A DNA stretch of 64,000 nucleotides from positions 3,273,001 to 3,337,000 of the forward strand of contig NZ_CP061769.1 of assembly GCF_011420305.2 (NCBI RefSeq), in the 5' to 3' direction. The notes beneath the pieces are model-generated. The model did no database searches. It was not told the origin of the DNA and saw only the letters and a list, made by a program, of their open reading frames with translations. Made by a program: the position numbers and the translations under genes. The stretch comes from Nocardioides ochotonae. Its GTDB lineage: Bacteria > Actinomycetota > Actinomycetes > Propionibacteriales > Nocardioidaceae. Shown in pieces: positions 54,008 to 61,967 of the stretch (its first letter is position 1; every line of letters starts with the position of its first letter).

Positions 54008-55503
54008 GGGTGTGCCCCACCTGCGGGGTCCGGTGAGGCCAGGCCGTCGTGCGCGTCCGTGGCGCCCGCCGTGGCCTCGGTGGCCGCCGGCGACCGCGGG
54101 CTGTCCCCCACCGGGGAGGAGTCGTCGCCGACCGGCCCGGGTTGCTCCCCGGCCTCGGCGTAGTCCTCCTCCAACGCCTCCACCGGATCGTCCCCGGGAC
54201 TGCTGCGCGAGGCGAGGTGGGTGATGACCGCGTTGAGCGCGGCCACCATCGGCACCGCGACCAGGGCACCCGCGACGCCGGCCAGCACGACGCCGCAGGC
54301 GATGGCGACCAGCACCCCGAGCGGGTGGATCGACACGAACCGGCCCATCAGGAACGGCTGGAGCACGTGGCCCTCGATCTGCTGGACGACCACGACGCCG
54401 ATCAGCATCAGCACGGCGGTCCACAGGCCCTGGTCGACCAGGGCGACCAGCACCGCCACCGCGCCCGCGACCGTGGCGCCGACCATCGGCACGAAGGCAC
54501 CGACGAAGACCACGAGGCCGATCGCCAGCACCAGCGGCAGGCCGAGCGCCGCGGCCCACACCGAGATCCCGATCGCGTCCACGAGCGCCACCAGCACGGT
54601 GGCGCGCACGAACTGGGTGAGCGAGACCCAGGCGACCCGGCCCGAGCTGTCGACCGCCTCGCGGGCAGCGCGCGGCGCGAGGCGCACGAAGAACGCCCAG
54701 ATCCGGGCCCCGTCGGCCATGAAGAAGTAGGTCGAGAAGATCACGATGAAGAAGCCGGTGACGACGTGCGTCAGCGCCGTGCCCAGCGAGGTGACCTGGC
54801 TGAAGGCGCCGCCGTTCTTCGACCACTCGGTGATCGCGTCCTGGGCGTCCTTGATGTAGCTGTTGATCTGGGACTCGCTGGCGTTGAGCGGGCCGTCGCG
54901 CAGCCACAGCCGCACCTTGCCCAGGCCCTGGACGACCTGGTCGACCAGCTGGGAGTACTGGTCGGCGATCTGCTGGCTCACGAACGTGACCATCAGGCCG
55001 AGCATGCCGAGGCCGGCGATCATCACCAGGAGCGCCGCCAGGCCGCGCGGCAGCCCGATGCGGCGCAGCAGCCGCACGAGCGGGCTGGCCAGGGCCGCCA
55101 GCAGCAGCGCGATCGCCAGCGGGACGGTCACGACCGAGAAGCGCCACAGCAGGTCGAGCAGGACGTACAGGGCGGCGCCGATCACCAGCATCCGCCACGA
55201 CCAGGCCGCCGCGAGGTCCACGCCCCACGGCACCTGCGCGCGACTGAAGTTGGAGCGACCGGCCGTGACCGGCTCCGGCTCCGGGTCCGGCCGGCGGTCG
55301 GCGGCGCGGATCAGCGCCCACTGGCTGGCGAGCTGCTGGGTGATCCGCTCGCCGAAGCGTTCCTCGTCCTCCTCGCGCACCGCGACCGCGCCGGCGCCGT
55401 CCGCGCCCGCGGTGCGGCCGGTGCGCCCGCGCGACCCGAGCCGTGGCAGGCGGAAGCGGCTGCGGCGTCCCGCGCCGTCAAGGCCACCCTCGTGCTGGTC
55501 CAC
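54004..55503 (-). CDS. AI-2E (PerM/YtrI) family transporter
   Basis: A 499-residue membrane protein with about eight helices, beginning near residue 85 (LVIGAALYVLLDLLWRFSVV). Typical stretches are LALIGLPRGLAALLVMIAG-like helix pairs, FFIVIFSTYFFMADG and GAFVPMVGATVAGAVAVLVA. Long hydrophilic ends flank the core. GTG 55503 is preferred because GGAAGGA lies 8 bases upstream; a GTG at 55539 overlapping metB (GTGA) is the alternative. Despite the family name, export of autoinducer is not implied. Co-transcribed with ilvA. Confidence 0.85.
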   Translation of the reverse strand: MDQHEGGLDGAGRRSRFRLPRLGSRGRTGRTAGADGAGAVAVREEDEERFGERITQQLASQWALIRAADRRPDPEPEPVTAGRSNFSRAQVPWGVDLAAAWSWRMLVIGAALYVLLDLLWRFSVVTVPLAIALLLAALASPLVRLLRRIGLPRGLAALLVMIAGLGMLGLMVTFVSQQIADQYSQLVDQVVQGLGKVRLWLRDGPLNASESQINSYIKDAQDAITEWSKNGGAFSQVTSLGTALTHVVTGFFIVIFSTYFFMADGARIWAFFVRLAPRAAREAVDSSGRVAWVSLTQFVRATVLVALVDAIGISVWAAALGLPLVLAIGLVVFVGAFVPMVGATVAGAVAVLVALVDQGLWTAVLMLIGVVVVQQIEGHVLQPFLMGRFVSIHPLGVLVAIACGVVLAGVAGALVAVPMVAALNAVITHLASRSSPGDDPVEALEEDYAEAGEQPGPVGDDSSPVGDSPRSPAATEATAGATDAHDGLASPDPAGGAHP

Positions 55504-55535
55504 CCCGTCGATCCTTCCGTCCCCCCGTCCGAGCG

Positions 55536-56702
55536 TCACGAGCCCAGTGCCTGCTCGAGATCGGCGATCAGGTCCTCGGCGGTCTCGATGCCGACGCTGA
55601 GGCGTACCAGGTCGGCGGGCACCTCCAGGTCGGTGCCGGCGACGCTGGCGTGGGTCATCCGCCCGGGATGCTCGATCAGCGACTCGACGCCGCCGAGGGA
55701 CTCCCCGAGGGTGAAGACCTGCGCGCGCTCGCAGGCGCGCAGCGCGGCCTCCTCGCCCCCGGCGCAGCGGAACGAGACCATCCCGCCGAAGCGGCGCATC
55801 TGGCGCGCGGCGACTGCGTGTCCGGGGTGCTCGGGGAGCCCGGGGTAGATCACGTCGGTGACGCCGGGGTGGTCGAGCAGGAACTGCACGACCCGCTCGG
55901 CGTTGTCGCAGTGGCGCTCCATGCGGACCGCGAGCGTCTTGATCCCGCGGTGGGTGAGGAAGGAGTCGAAGGGGCCGGGGACCGCGCCGATGGCGTTCTG
56001 GTGGAAGGCGATCGCCTCCGCCACCTCGAGGTCGCGCACGACCAGGGCGCCCCCGACCACGTCGGAGTGGCCGCCGACGTACTTGGTGGTGGAGTGGACC
56101 ACGACGTCGGCACCGAGGGTCAGCGGCTGCTGGAGGTATGGCGAGGCGAAGGTGTTGTCGACGACGAGCAGGGCGCCGGCCTCGTGGGCGACCCCGGCCA
56201 GCGCCTCGATGTCGCCGATGGTGAGCAGCGGGTTGGTGGGGGTCTCGACCCAGACCAGCTTGGTGAGGCCCGGGCGGATCGCCGCGCGCACCGCGTCGAT
56301 GTCGGAGACCGCCGCCGGGGTGAGCTCCAGGCCCCAGACCCGCTCGACCTTGTCGAAGAGGCGGTAGGTGCCGCCGTACGCGTCGTCGGGGATGACCGCG
56401 TGGTCGCCGGGACGGCACAGCGCGCGGACCAGGGTGTCCTCGGCGGCCAGGCCGGAGGCGAAGGCAAAGGCCCGCTCGCCCTCCTCCAGCGACGCGAGCG
56501 CGCCCTCGAGGGCGGTGCGGGTCGGGTTGGCCGAACGGCTGTACTCGTAGCCGCCGCGCAGGCCGCCCACGCCGTCCTGCTTGTAGGTGCTGGTGGCGTA
56601 GATGGGCGGGATCACCGCGCCGGTCGTCGGGTCGGGCTCGTAGCCGGCGTGGATCGCACGCGTCTCGAAGCCGGACTTGCCACTGTGTCGCTGCTCGGTC
56701 AT
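55536..56702 (-). CDS. metB: Cystathionine gamma-synthase
   Basis: A 388-residue PLP enzyme of the transsulfuration pathway. PLP lysine in VVHSTTKYVGGHSDV near 205, with GGYEYSRSANPTRTALE near 50 and FTLGESLGGVESLIEHP near 335. The Cys/Met-metabolism PLP family also includes lyases; metB is favoured by the STYKQDGVGGLRGGYEYSRS segment seen in actinobacterial MetB. ATG 56702 is preceded by TAGCCT 6 bases away. Confidence 0.9.
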   Translation of the reverse strand: MTEQRHSGKSGFETRAIHAGYEPDPTTGAVIPPIYATSTYKQDGVGGLRGGYEYSRSANPTRTALEGALASLEEGERAFAFASGLAAEDTLVRALCRPGDHAVIPDDAYGGTYRLFDKVERVWGLELTPAAVSDIDAVRAAIRPGLTKLVWVETPTNPLLTIGDIEALAGVAHEAGALLVVDNTFASPYLQQPLTLGADVVVHSTTKYVGGHSDVVGGALVVRDLEVAEAIAFHQNAIGAVPGPFDSFLTHRGIKTLAVRMERHCDNAERVVQFLLDHPGVTDVIYPGLPEHPGHAVAARQMRRFGGMVSFRCAGGEEAALRACERAQVFTLGESLGGVESLIEHPGRMTHASVAGTDLEVPADLVRLSVGIETAEDLIADLEQALGS

Positions 56703-56708
56703 GACCAG

Positions 56709-56714
56709 AGGCTA
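56709..56714 (-). promoter_or_regulatory. -10-like hexamer TAGCCT before metB
   Basis: TAGCCT ends 6 bases before the ATG at 56702 with no Shine-Dalgarno; likely leaderless start of the metB operon. Confidence 0.5.
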
Positions 56715-56795
56715 GCGGTGGGTACGAGGGGAACGTTCTGGCCTCCGCCGCTGTTGCACACGGGGCAGGCCCCACCCCCAGGAAGTGAGTCCCCC

Positions 56796-57449
56796 GTGTT
56801 CTTCTCCCGCACCAAGAGCCAGCTCATCGCCCCCGATGCCACCCTGCCCGGCCGCACCGAGCGCCCCTGGCACCTCGCCGAGAAGCACCTCGTGCTGGGC
56901 ACGCCGCTGGTCACCGACGAGGCCCCGGCCGGCTACGAGGTCGCGGTCTTCGGCCTCGGCTGCTTCTGGGGCGCCGAGGAGATCTACTGGCAGATCCCCG
57001 GCGTCTGGTCCACCTCGGTCGGGTACGCCGGCGGCACGACGCCGAACCCGTCGTACGAGGAGGTGTGCAGCGGGGGCACCAACCACACCGAGGCCGTCCG
57101 CCTGGTCTTCGACCCCGCGCAGGTCTCCTACGCCGACCTGGTGAAGCGGTTCTTCGAGGTCCACGACCCGACGCAGGGGATGCGCCAGGGCAACGACATC
57201 GGCACCCAGTACCGCTCGGCGATCTACTGGACCACCCCCGAGCAGGAGGCGATCGCCCGCGAGCTGACCTCGGTGTACGCCACCGAGCTCGCCCGCCGCG
57301 GCCTCGGCGAGATCACCACCGAGATCCGCCCTGCCGCGGAGACGCCGTACTACTACGCCGAGGACGTGCACCAGCAGTACCTCGCCAAGAACCCCCACGG
57401 CTACCGCTGCCACTCCAACACCGGCGTCCGCTTCCCCACCACCGCCTGA
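56796..57449 (+). CDS. msrA: Peptide-methionine (S)-S-oxide reductase MsrA
   Basis: A 217-residue repair enzyme for oxidised methionine. Catalytic Cys in FGLGCFWGAEEIYW near 53, YAGGTTPNPSYEEVCSGGTN, FFEVHDPTQ and the end GYRCHSNTGVRFP carrying a recycling Cys. The first 45 residues (FFSRTKSQLIAPDATLPG) are a known extension of long MsrA forms. GTG 56796 has AGGAAG about 9 bases before it. Confidence 0.95.
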   Translation: MFFSRTKSQLIAPDATLPGRTERPWHLAEKHLVLGTPLVTDEAPAGYEVAVFGLGCFWGAEEIYWQIPGVWSTSVGYAGGTTPNPSYEEVCSGGTNHTEAVRLVFDPAQVSYADLVKRFFEVHDPTQGMRQGNDIGTQYRSAIYWTTPEQEAIARELTSVYATELARRGLGEITTEIRPAAETPYYYAEDVHQQYLAKNPHGYRCHSNTGVRFPTTA

Positions 57450-57515
57450 CCCTCCGCCGATGAGACAGCGCGACCAACGCAGTCGGAACTCCACCACCAG
57501 GATCGGAGACCCGCC

Positions 57516-58067
57516 GTGCGAGATGTCGTCCTGTACTCCCTGCTGTCCCTGGACGGCGTTGCCGAAGAACCCGGGAACTGGATGTTCGAGGCGGACGCCG
57601 ACGTCTTCAGCAACCTCGCCCGAGTGATCGGGACCCAGACCGACGTCGTCCTCGGGCGGGGGACGTACGACTACTGGGCCGACCACTGGCCCGAGTCCGA
57701 CGTCCAGCCGTTCGCCGACTTCATCAACCGACGACCCAAGCACGTGTTCACCTCGACGCCCCTCACTCCACCGTGGGCAGGGGCGCTCGTGGCCGACGAG
57801 GGCCCGGGCCCGTACCTCCGCAAGCTCGCAGACGGCCCGGGCGCCGACATCGGCGTCCACGGGAGCATCGAGCTCGCCCGGGCCCTGCTCGCAGCCGACC
57901 TCGTCGACCGCATGGAGCTCGTGGTCGTCCCCACCCTCGCGGGCAGCGGACGCCGTCTGCTCACCGATGCCACCGAGCTGCGACGTCTCGAGCTCGCCGG
58001 CGTCGCCCGGTCGCGGACCGGGTGCCTGTTCCTGAGCTACCGCCGCGGCGACCAAGGCCCGATCTAG
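57516..58067 (+). CDS. Dihydrofolate-reductase-family (RibD C-terminal-like) protein
   Basis: A 183-residue protein with the RibD-C/DHFR-like fold: VVLYSLLSLDGVAEEPGNWM, VVLGRGTYDYWADHW, GADIGVHGSIELARALL and the end CLFLSYRRG. The family reduces flavin-type or folate-type substrates with NADPH, but many members are uncharacterised. It starts 66 bases after msrA and is followed by a 56-base gap rich in C. Confidence 0.8.
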   Translation: MRDVVLYSLLSLDGVAEEPGNWMFEADADVFSNLARVIGTQTDVVLGRGTYDYWADHWPESDVQPFADFINRRPKHVFTSTPLTPPWAGALVADEGPGPYLRKLADGPGADIGVHGSIELARALLAADLVDRMELVVVPTLAGSGRRLLTDATELRRLELAGVARSRTGCLFLSYRRGDQGPI

Positions 58068-58090
58068 ACCGCCGGCCGGCCGACGTGCTG

Positions 58091-58109
58091 CCCCCCCCCG
58101 GGAGGGGGG
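58091..58109. repeat. C9 homopolymer forming a C/G hairpin
   Basis: Nine C (58091-58099) followed by GGGA and six G (58104-58109) can fold into a C6/G6 stem 15 bases before the ATG of the next gene and directly before its -10-like hexamer. Long homopolymers slip easily, so length variation is possible. Confidence 0.5.
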
Positions 58110-58111
58110 AC

Positions 58112-58117
58112 TAGGTT
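58112..58117 (+). promoter_or_regulatory. -10-like hexamer TAGGTT before the membrane protein gene
   Basis: TAGGTT ends 6 bases before the ATG at 58124, next to the C9/G6 hairpin; a slippage in the tract would change the -35 spacing. Confidence 0.45.
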
Positions 58118-58123
58118 CCGGTC

Positions 58124-58687
58124 ATGACTCTCGCCGCCCGGAGAACCTCCCGCCCCCGGAGGCTCCTCTGGCTCGGTCTCAGCGGGCTCGGCATGCTGCT
58201 CGCCGCTGTCGTGATCTTCGTCGGTGTCGTCGCGACCCACTTCGGTGGCTACCCCCACTGGTCGGATGACTCGGCCGTCCCGGTGGACGGGCGTGCCCAC
58301 CGGGTCGCGGTGGAGGGCGACCGTCCGCTGATGATCTGGACCTTCGACCGGACGCCCACCTGCACGGCCCGCGACGACTCGGGCGCCGAGGTGCCGACCG
58401 AGGCCCCGAGCGGCACCTACCGCCGCGACGGCGGGCCCGCGGACTGGGTGGGGTTCACGGTGCTGCGTCCCTCCTCGGACTCGGTCGAGGTCACCTGCCG
58501 CGGCATCCACCCGTCCTCGCGCAGCATCGTCCTGGTCGAGAGCGTGCCCCGGATGCCTGCGTCCATGGCGGGCGACTGCCCCGAGGTCTGGGTCGCCGTC
58601 GGCCTCGCGGGCGCGGGCGTGCTCACGCTGCTCGCGACCGTCCTGATCGCAGTGCGCCCACTGCGCCGTACGCCGCCGGGTCGCTGA
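58124..58687 (+). CDS. Two-helix membrane protein, unknown
   Basis: A 187-residue protein: basic N-terminus, membrane helix about 14-40 (LSGLGMLLAAVVIFVGVVAT), a 110-residue outer domain with two cysteines (TCTARDDSGAEVPTEA, VTCRGIHPS), then a second helix about 155-175 and a basic tail RRTPPGR. No family recognised. The outer domain probably carries a disulfide. Confidence 0.6.
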   Translation: MTLAARRTSRPRRLLWLGLSGLGMLLAAVVIFVGVVATHFGGYPHWSDDSAVPVDGRAHRVAVEGDRPLMIWTFDRTPTCTARDDSGAEVPTEAPSGTYRRDGGPADWVGFTVLRPSSDSVEVTCRGIHPSSRSIVLVESVPRMPASMAGDCPEVWVAVGLAGAGVLTLLATVLIAVRPLRRTPPGR

Positions 58688-58759
58688 GGGGGTTCCCGCG
58701 CACCGCGCCGCGACGTAGCCTCGAAGGACCTGCGCACCTCCGGGAAGGAGGTGGACGAC

Positions 58760-58900
58760 ATGGGTTACCTGGCCTGGATGATCTGGTTCGTCGCGACCAT
58801 CGTGATCTTCGGCGTGATCCTGGGCGGCAGCGTCCTGATGGCGACCGGCTGGCACCGCAGCGGGCAGCACCGGCACTTCTGGAGCCCCGGCCGCCACTGA
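58760..58900 (+). CDS. 46-residue single-pass membrane protein
   Basis: A very short gene encoding a hydrophobic helix (residues about 3-28: LAWMIWFVATIVIFGVILGG) followed by a His/Arg-rich tail (GWHRSGQHRHFWSPGRH). A strong AAGGAGG lies 8 bases before the ATG, which is why I accept it. It sits between a membrane protein and the ABC1 kinase. Possibly a small accessory membrane protein; no family is known to me. Confidence 0.6.
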   Translation: MGYLAWMIWFVATIVIFGVILGGSVLMATGWHRSGQHRHFWSPGRH

Positions 58901-59001
58901 TCCCGGCAAGGCTCCGAGTCGAGGTCGCCGCCGCCATTGGCCCCGACTCGGCGAGGGAGAAAGAGCGCCGGGATGACCGGGGGCCGGGCACACTGGGGGG
59001 T

Positions 59002-60330
59002 ATGACCGACCTGCCCCGCAAGGCTGCGGCCCGCACCGCACGGCTGGCCGCACTCCCCCTCGGGTACGCCGGACGCAGCGCGATCGGCCTCGGCAAGCGG
59101 ATGGCCGGGCGCCCGGGCGAGGTCGTCATGTCCGAGATCCAGCAGCGCACCGCCGAGCAGCTGTTCCGCACCCTCGGTGAGCTCAAGGGCGGGGCGATGA
59201 AGTTCGGCCAGGCGCTCTCCGTGCTCGAGGGCGCGCTGCCCGAGGAGGTCGCGGCGCCGTACCGCGAGAGCCTCACCCGGCTCCAGGACGCCGCTCCCCC
59301 GATGCCGACCCAGCAGGTGCGCGAGGCGCTCGCCCGCGACCTGGGCCCGGACTGGAAGAAGCAGCTCATCCGTCTCGAGGGCGGCCCCGCGGCCGCCGCC
59401 TCGATCGGGCAGGTGCACCGCGGCCGCTGGGCCGACGGACGCGAGGTCGCGGTCAAGGTCCAGTACCCCGGCGCCGGCGAGGCGCTGCGCTCCGACCTCA
59501 AGCAGCTCGCCGCGATGGCGCGCACCCTCGGACCGCTGGTGCCCGGCCTGGACCTCAAGCCGCTCATCGCCGAGCTGCAGGACCGTGCTGCCGACGAGCT
59601 CGACTACCGCCTCGAGGCCGAGGCGCAGTCCGCCTTCCACGAGGCGTTCCTCGACGACCCCGACATCGTGGTCCCCGCGGTCGTGGCCGCCGGCGACAGC
59701 ACCTTGATCACCGAGTGGATGGAGAGCCCCGGGTCCCTCGCCCGGGTGATCGCCGAGGGCACCCAGGAGGAGCGCGACCACTACGGCACCCTCTTCGCCC
59801 GCTTCCTGGTCGCCGGCCCCACGCGCACCGGGATGCTCCACGCCGACCCGCACCCCGGCAACTTCCGCCCGCTGCCGACCGAGGACGGCTCCCCGGGCCG
59901 CCTCGGCGTGCTCGACTACGGTGCCGTCGCCCGGCTCCCGGAGCGTCGCTTCCCCGAGGCGATGGGGCACCTGATCCGGATCGCCGCCGACGAGGACGGC
60001 GAGGCCCTGCTCGAGGGGCTGCGCGCCGAGGGCTTCGTCAAGGACAACATCCGCATCGATCCCCAGCTGCTGCTGGACTACCTGCTGCCGTTCGTCGAGC
60101 CCGCCCAGGTCGACACCTTCCGGTTCTCGCGGGAGTGGATGCGCGAGCAGTTCCAGCGGCTCAACAACCCCCGCGACCCGTCGTACACGCTGGCGGTCAA
60201 GCTGAACCTGCCGCCGGAGTACCTCCTCATCCACCGCACCTGGCTCGGCGGCGTCGGCATGCTGTGCCAGCTCGAGTGCGAGGCGCCGTTCCGCGAGCTG
60301 CTGATCGAGCACCTCCCCGGCTTCGCCTGA
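59002..60330 (+). CDS. ABC1/AarF (UbiB-like) atypical kinase
   Basis: A 442-residue protein-kinase-like enzyme. The KxGQ-type motif LGELKGGAMKFGQALS precedes the core SIGQVHRGRW, VAVKVQYPG, HADPHPGNF and LDYGAVARL, in order. The family supports isoprenoid quinone metabolism or related lipid functions, with ATP hydrolysis but atypical kinase chemistry. CACACT lies 7 bases before the ATG. The C-terminal helix-rich region (about 330-440) is full length. Confidence 0.88.
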   Translation: MTDLPRKAAARTARLAALPLGYAGRSAIGLGKRMAGRPGEVVMSEIQQRTAEQLFRTLGELKGGAMKFGQALSVLEGALPEEVAAPYRESLTRLQDAAPPMPTQQVREALARDLGPDWKKQLIRLEGGPAAAASIGQVHRGRWADGREVAVKVQYPGAGEALRSDLKQLAAMARTLGPLVPGLDLKPLIAELQDRAADELDYRLEAEAQSAFHEAFLDDPDIVVPAVVAAGDSTLITEWMESPGSLARVIAEGTQEERDHYGTLFARFLVAGPTRTGMLHADPHPGNFRPLPTEDGSPGRLGVLDYGAVARLPERRFPEAMGHLIRIAADEDGEALLEGLRAEGFVKDNIRIDPQLLLDYLLPFVEPAQVDTFRFSREWMREQFQRLNNPRDPSYTLAVKLNLPPEYLLIHRTWLGGVGMLCQLECEAPFRELLIEHLPGFA

Positions 60331-60331
60331 C

Positions 60332-60358
60332 CGCGCCGATCGCCAGCGGCCCGGCGCG
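60332..60358. terminator. Hairpin between the ABC1 kinase and GNAT genes
   Basis: CGCGCCG (60332-60338) and CGGCGCG (60352-60358) are inverted complements between convergent stops at 60330 and 60360; a weak bidirectional terminator. Confidence 0.4.
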
Positions 60359-60359
60359 A

Positions 60360-60866
60360 TCAGTCGCCGGCGTCGAGCGGCAGGTGCATCACGTGCAACC
60401 CGACCAGGCCGTGGGCGGCCGAGTCGAAGGCCTCCGGCACGGTGCCGACGATTCGGAACCCGAGCGCCCGCCACAGGCGTACGGCGGCGGTGTTGGTCTC
60501 GACCACGGCGTTGAACTGGATCGCCCGGAAGCCCTGGTCGCGGTGCCACTGCACGACGTGCTCACCCAGGGCGCGCCCCACCCCGCGACCGCGGGCGGCC
60601 GGTGCCACGAGGAACGACGCGGTGCCGACGTGGCTGCCGCGGCCCGGCCGGTTCGGCCCCATCGTGGCGCTGCCGAGCACCTCGCCGTCCTCCACGAGCA
60701 CCGCGGTGCGTCCCGGCGGCGCCTGCATCCACAGCCGCCGCCCGGCCTCCGGCGTGAGGTCCAGCGGGTAGGCGTAGGTCTCCCCCGCCTGGACGGTCTC
60801 CTGCAGGAACGGCCAGATCTGCGCCCAGTCGGTGTCCGTCGCGGTGCGGATCACCCGCCCGCTCAT
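60360..60866 (-). CDS. GNAT family acetyltransferase
   Basis: A 168-residue acetyltransferase with GRGSHVGTASFLVAPAARGRGVGRALGEHVV (as SFLVAPAARGRGVGRALGEH), the acetyl-CoA-binding A motif. VETNTAAVRLWRALGFRIV is the B-type motif. ATG 60866 overlaps the DinB gene stop by 4 bases (ATGA), so the two are one transcription unit. Substrate unknown; the profile is like phosphinothricin- or amine-acetyltransferases. Confidence 0.85.
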   Translation of the reverse strand: MSGRVIRTATDTDWAQIWPFLQETVQAGETYAYPLDLTPEAGRRLWMQAPPGRTAVLVEDGEVLGSATMGPNRPGRGSHVGTASFLVAPAARGRGVGRALGEHVVQWHRDQGFRAIQFNAVVETNTAAVRLWRALGFRIVGTVPEAFDSAAHGLVGLHVMHLPLDAGD

Positions 60867-61357
60867 CCGGTCTGCCCGTCCAGCGACTCGCGGATCAGGT
60901 CGGCGTGCCCGTTGTGCTGGGCGTACTCCTCGATCAGGTGCACCAGGATCCAGCGCAGGCTGGCGTGCTGCCCGTCGCGACCGCGGGGCCGCACCGCGAG
61001 GTCGTCGAGCGCCGCTCCGGCGATGATCGCGTCGGCGGCGGCCACCTCCGCCTCGTAGAGCTCGCGCAGCTGCTCGGGGGTGTCGTCGGCGGCGCTGTGC
61101 CAGTCCCAGTCCTCGTCGGCGTCCCAGTCCACCGAGAGCCACGGCTCGGGCTGCTCGCGACCGAGCAGGACCGCTGCGGTCCACCAGCTCTCGACGTAGG
61201 CGAGGTGCTTGATCATCCCGCCGAGAGTCATGTCCGAGGGCGGTAACGGGGTGTCCAGCTGCGCCGTGGTGAGCCCGGCGCACCGGCGCCGGAACAGGTC
61301 GCGGTGCTGGTCGAGGAAGGCGAGCAGCATCGTGCGCTCGTCGGTGGCGAGGTCCAT
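60863..61357 (-). CDS. DinB-family protein (DUF664)
   Basis: A 164-residue four-helix-bundle protein of the DinB/DUF664 group. Three metal-ligand His are likely in MIKHLAYVESWW, and in ILVHLIEEYAQHNGHAD. Family members are thought to act as mycothiol- or bacillithiol-dependent transferases, which fits the mca gene in this window. ATG 61357 is preceded by TAGCGT 7 bases away. Second copy lies 80 bases upstream. Function inferred. Confidence 0.82.
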   Translation of the reverse strand: MDLATDERTMLLAFLDQHRDLFRRRCAGLTTAQLDTPLPPSDMTLGGMIKHLAYVESWWTAAVLLGREQPEPWLSVDWDADEDWDWHSAADDTPEQLRELYEAEVAAADAIIAGAALDDLAVRPRGRDGQHASLRWILVHLIEEYAQHNGHADLIRESLDGQTG

Positions 61358-61364
61358 GGCGGCG

Positions 61365-61370
61365 ACGCTA
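61365..61370 (-). promoter_or_regulatory. -10-like hexamer TAGCGT before DinB-GNAT
   Basis: TAGCGT ends 7 bases before the ATG at 61357 with no Shine-Dalgarno; it would start the DinB/GNAT unit. Confidence 0.45.
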
Positions 61371-61436
61371 GCGCCCCGGCCGGCCGCCGCACCCTGATTT
61401 TCCGCCGCGGTGAGCCGGACGCCGACGCCCGCAGCC

Positions 61437-61967
61437 TCAGACGCCGGTCCGGCCGTCGATCGACTCGCGGATCAGGTCCGCGTGGCCGACGTGCCGGGCG
61501 TACTCCTCGATCATGTGCAGCAGGATCCAGCGCAGGCTGGGCCGGCGGCCGTGGCGCGCCACCGCGGCGACCGCGTCCAGGTCCGCCTCCGCGGCCAGGA
61601 TCTCGTCGGTCCTGGCGACGGCCCGGTCGAACAGCGCGAACACGTCCCCGGGCGGGTCCCCGGCCGCGGTGTGGAACTCCCAGTCCCGGTCCGCCGCCCA
61701 GTCGACGGCGTCCCACGGCGGCTGCGGCGGCTCCCCGCGCAGCACCTGTCCGAACCACATGTCCTCGACGAACGCCATGTGCTTGAGCAGCCCCGCCAGG
61801 GTGAGCGAGGACGGCGACAGCGTGGCCCGCACCTGCTCCGCGGTCAGGCCGCTCGCCTTGGCCCGCAGCGTCTGACGCTGGAAGGTGAGGAAGGCCCGCA
61901 GCATCGTGCGCTCGTCGGCGGACATCGGCGGCCTGGTCCGCTCCGCCGGGTCGGTGGGGTTGCTCAT
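61437..61967 (-). CDS. DinB-family protein (DUF664), paralogue
   Basis: A 176-residue DinB/DUF664 protein similar to the neighbour, with KHMAFVEDMWFG and ILLHMIEEYARHVGHADLIRES. A duplication is likely, since both end with similar HADLIRES-DG tails. Start ATG 61967 overlaps the VOC gene stop by 4 bases (ATGA). The longer frame to 62048 shadows the VOC gene. It is the last gene of the tauE-like/yigZ-like/PPOX/VOC/DinB unit. Confidence 0.82.
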   Translation of the reverse strand: MSNPTDPAERTRPPMSADERTMLRAFLTFQRQTLRAKASGLTAEQVRATLSPSSLTLAGLLKHMAFVEDMWFGQVLRGEPPQPPWDAVDWAADRDWEFHTAAGDPPGDVFALFDRAVARTDEILAAEADLDAVAAVARHGRRPSLRWILLHMIEEYARHVGHADLIRESIDGRTGV

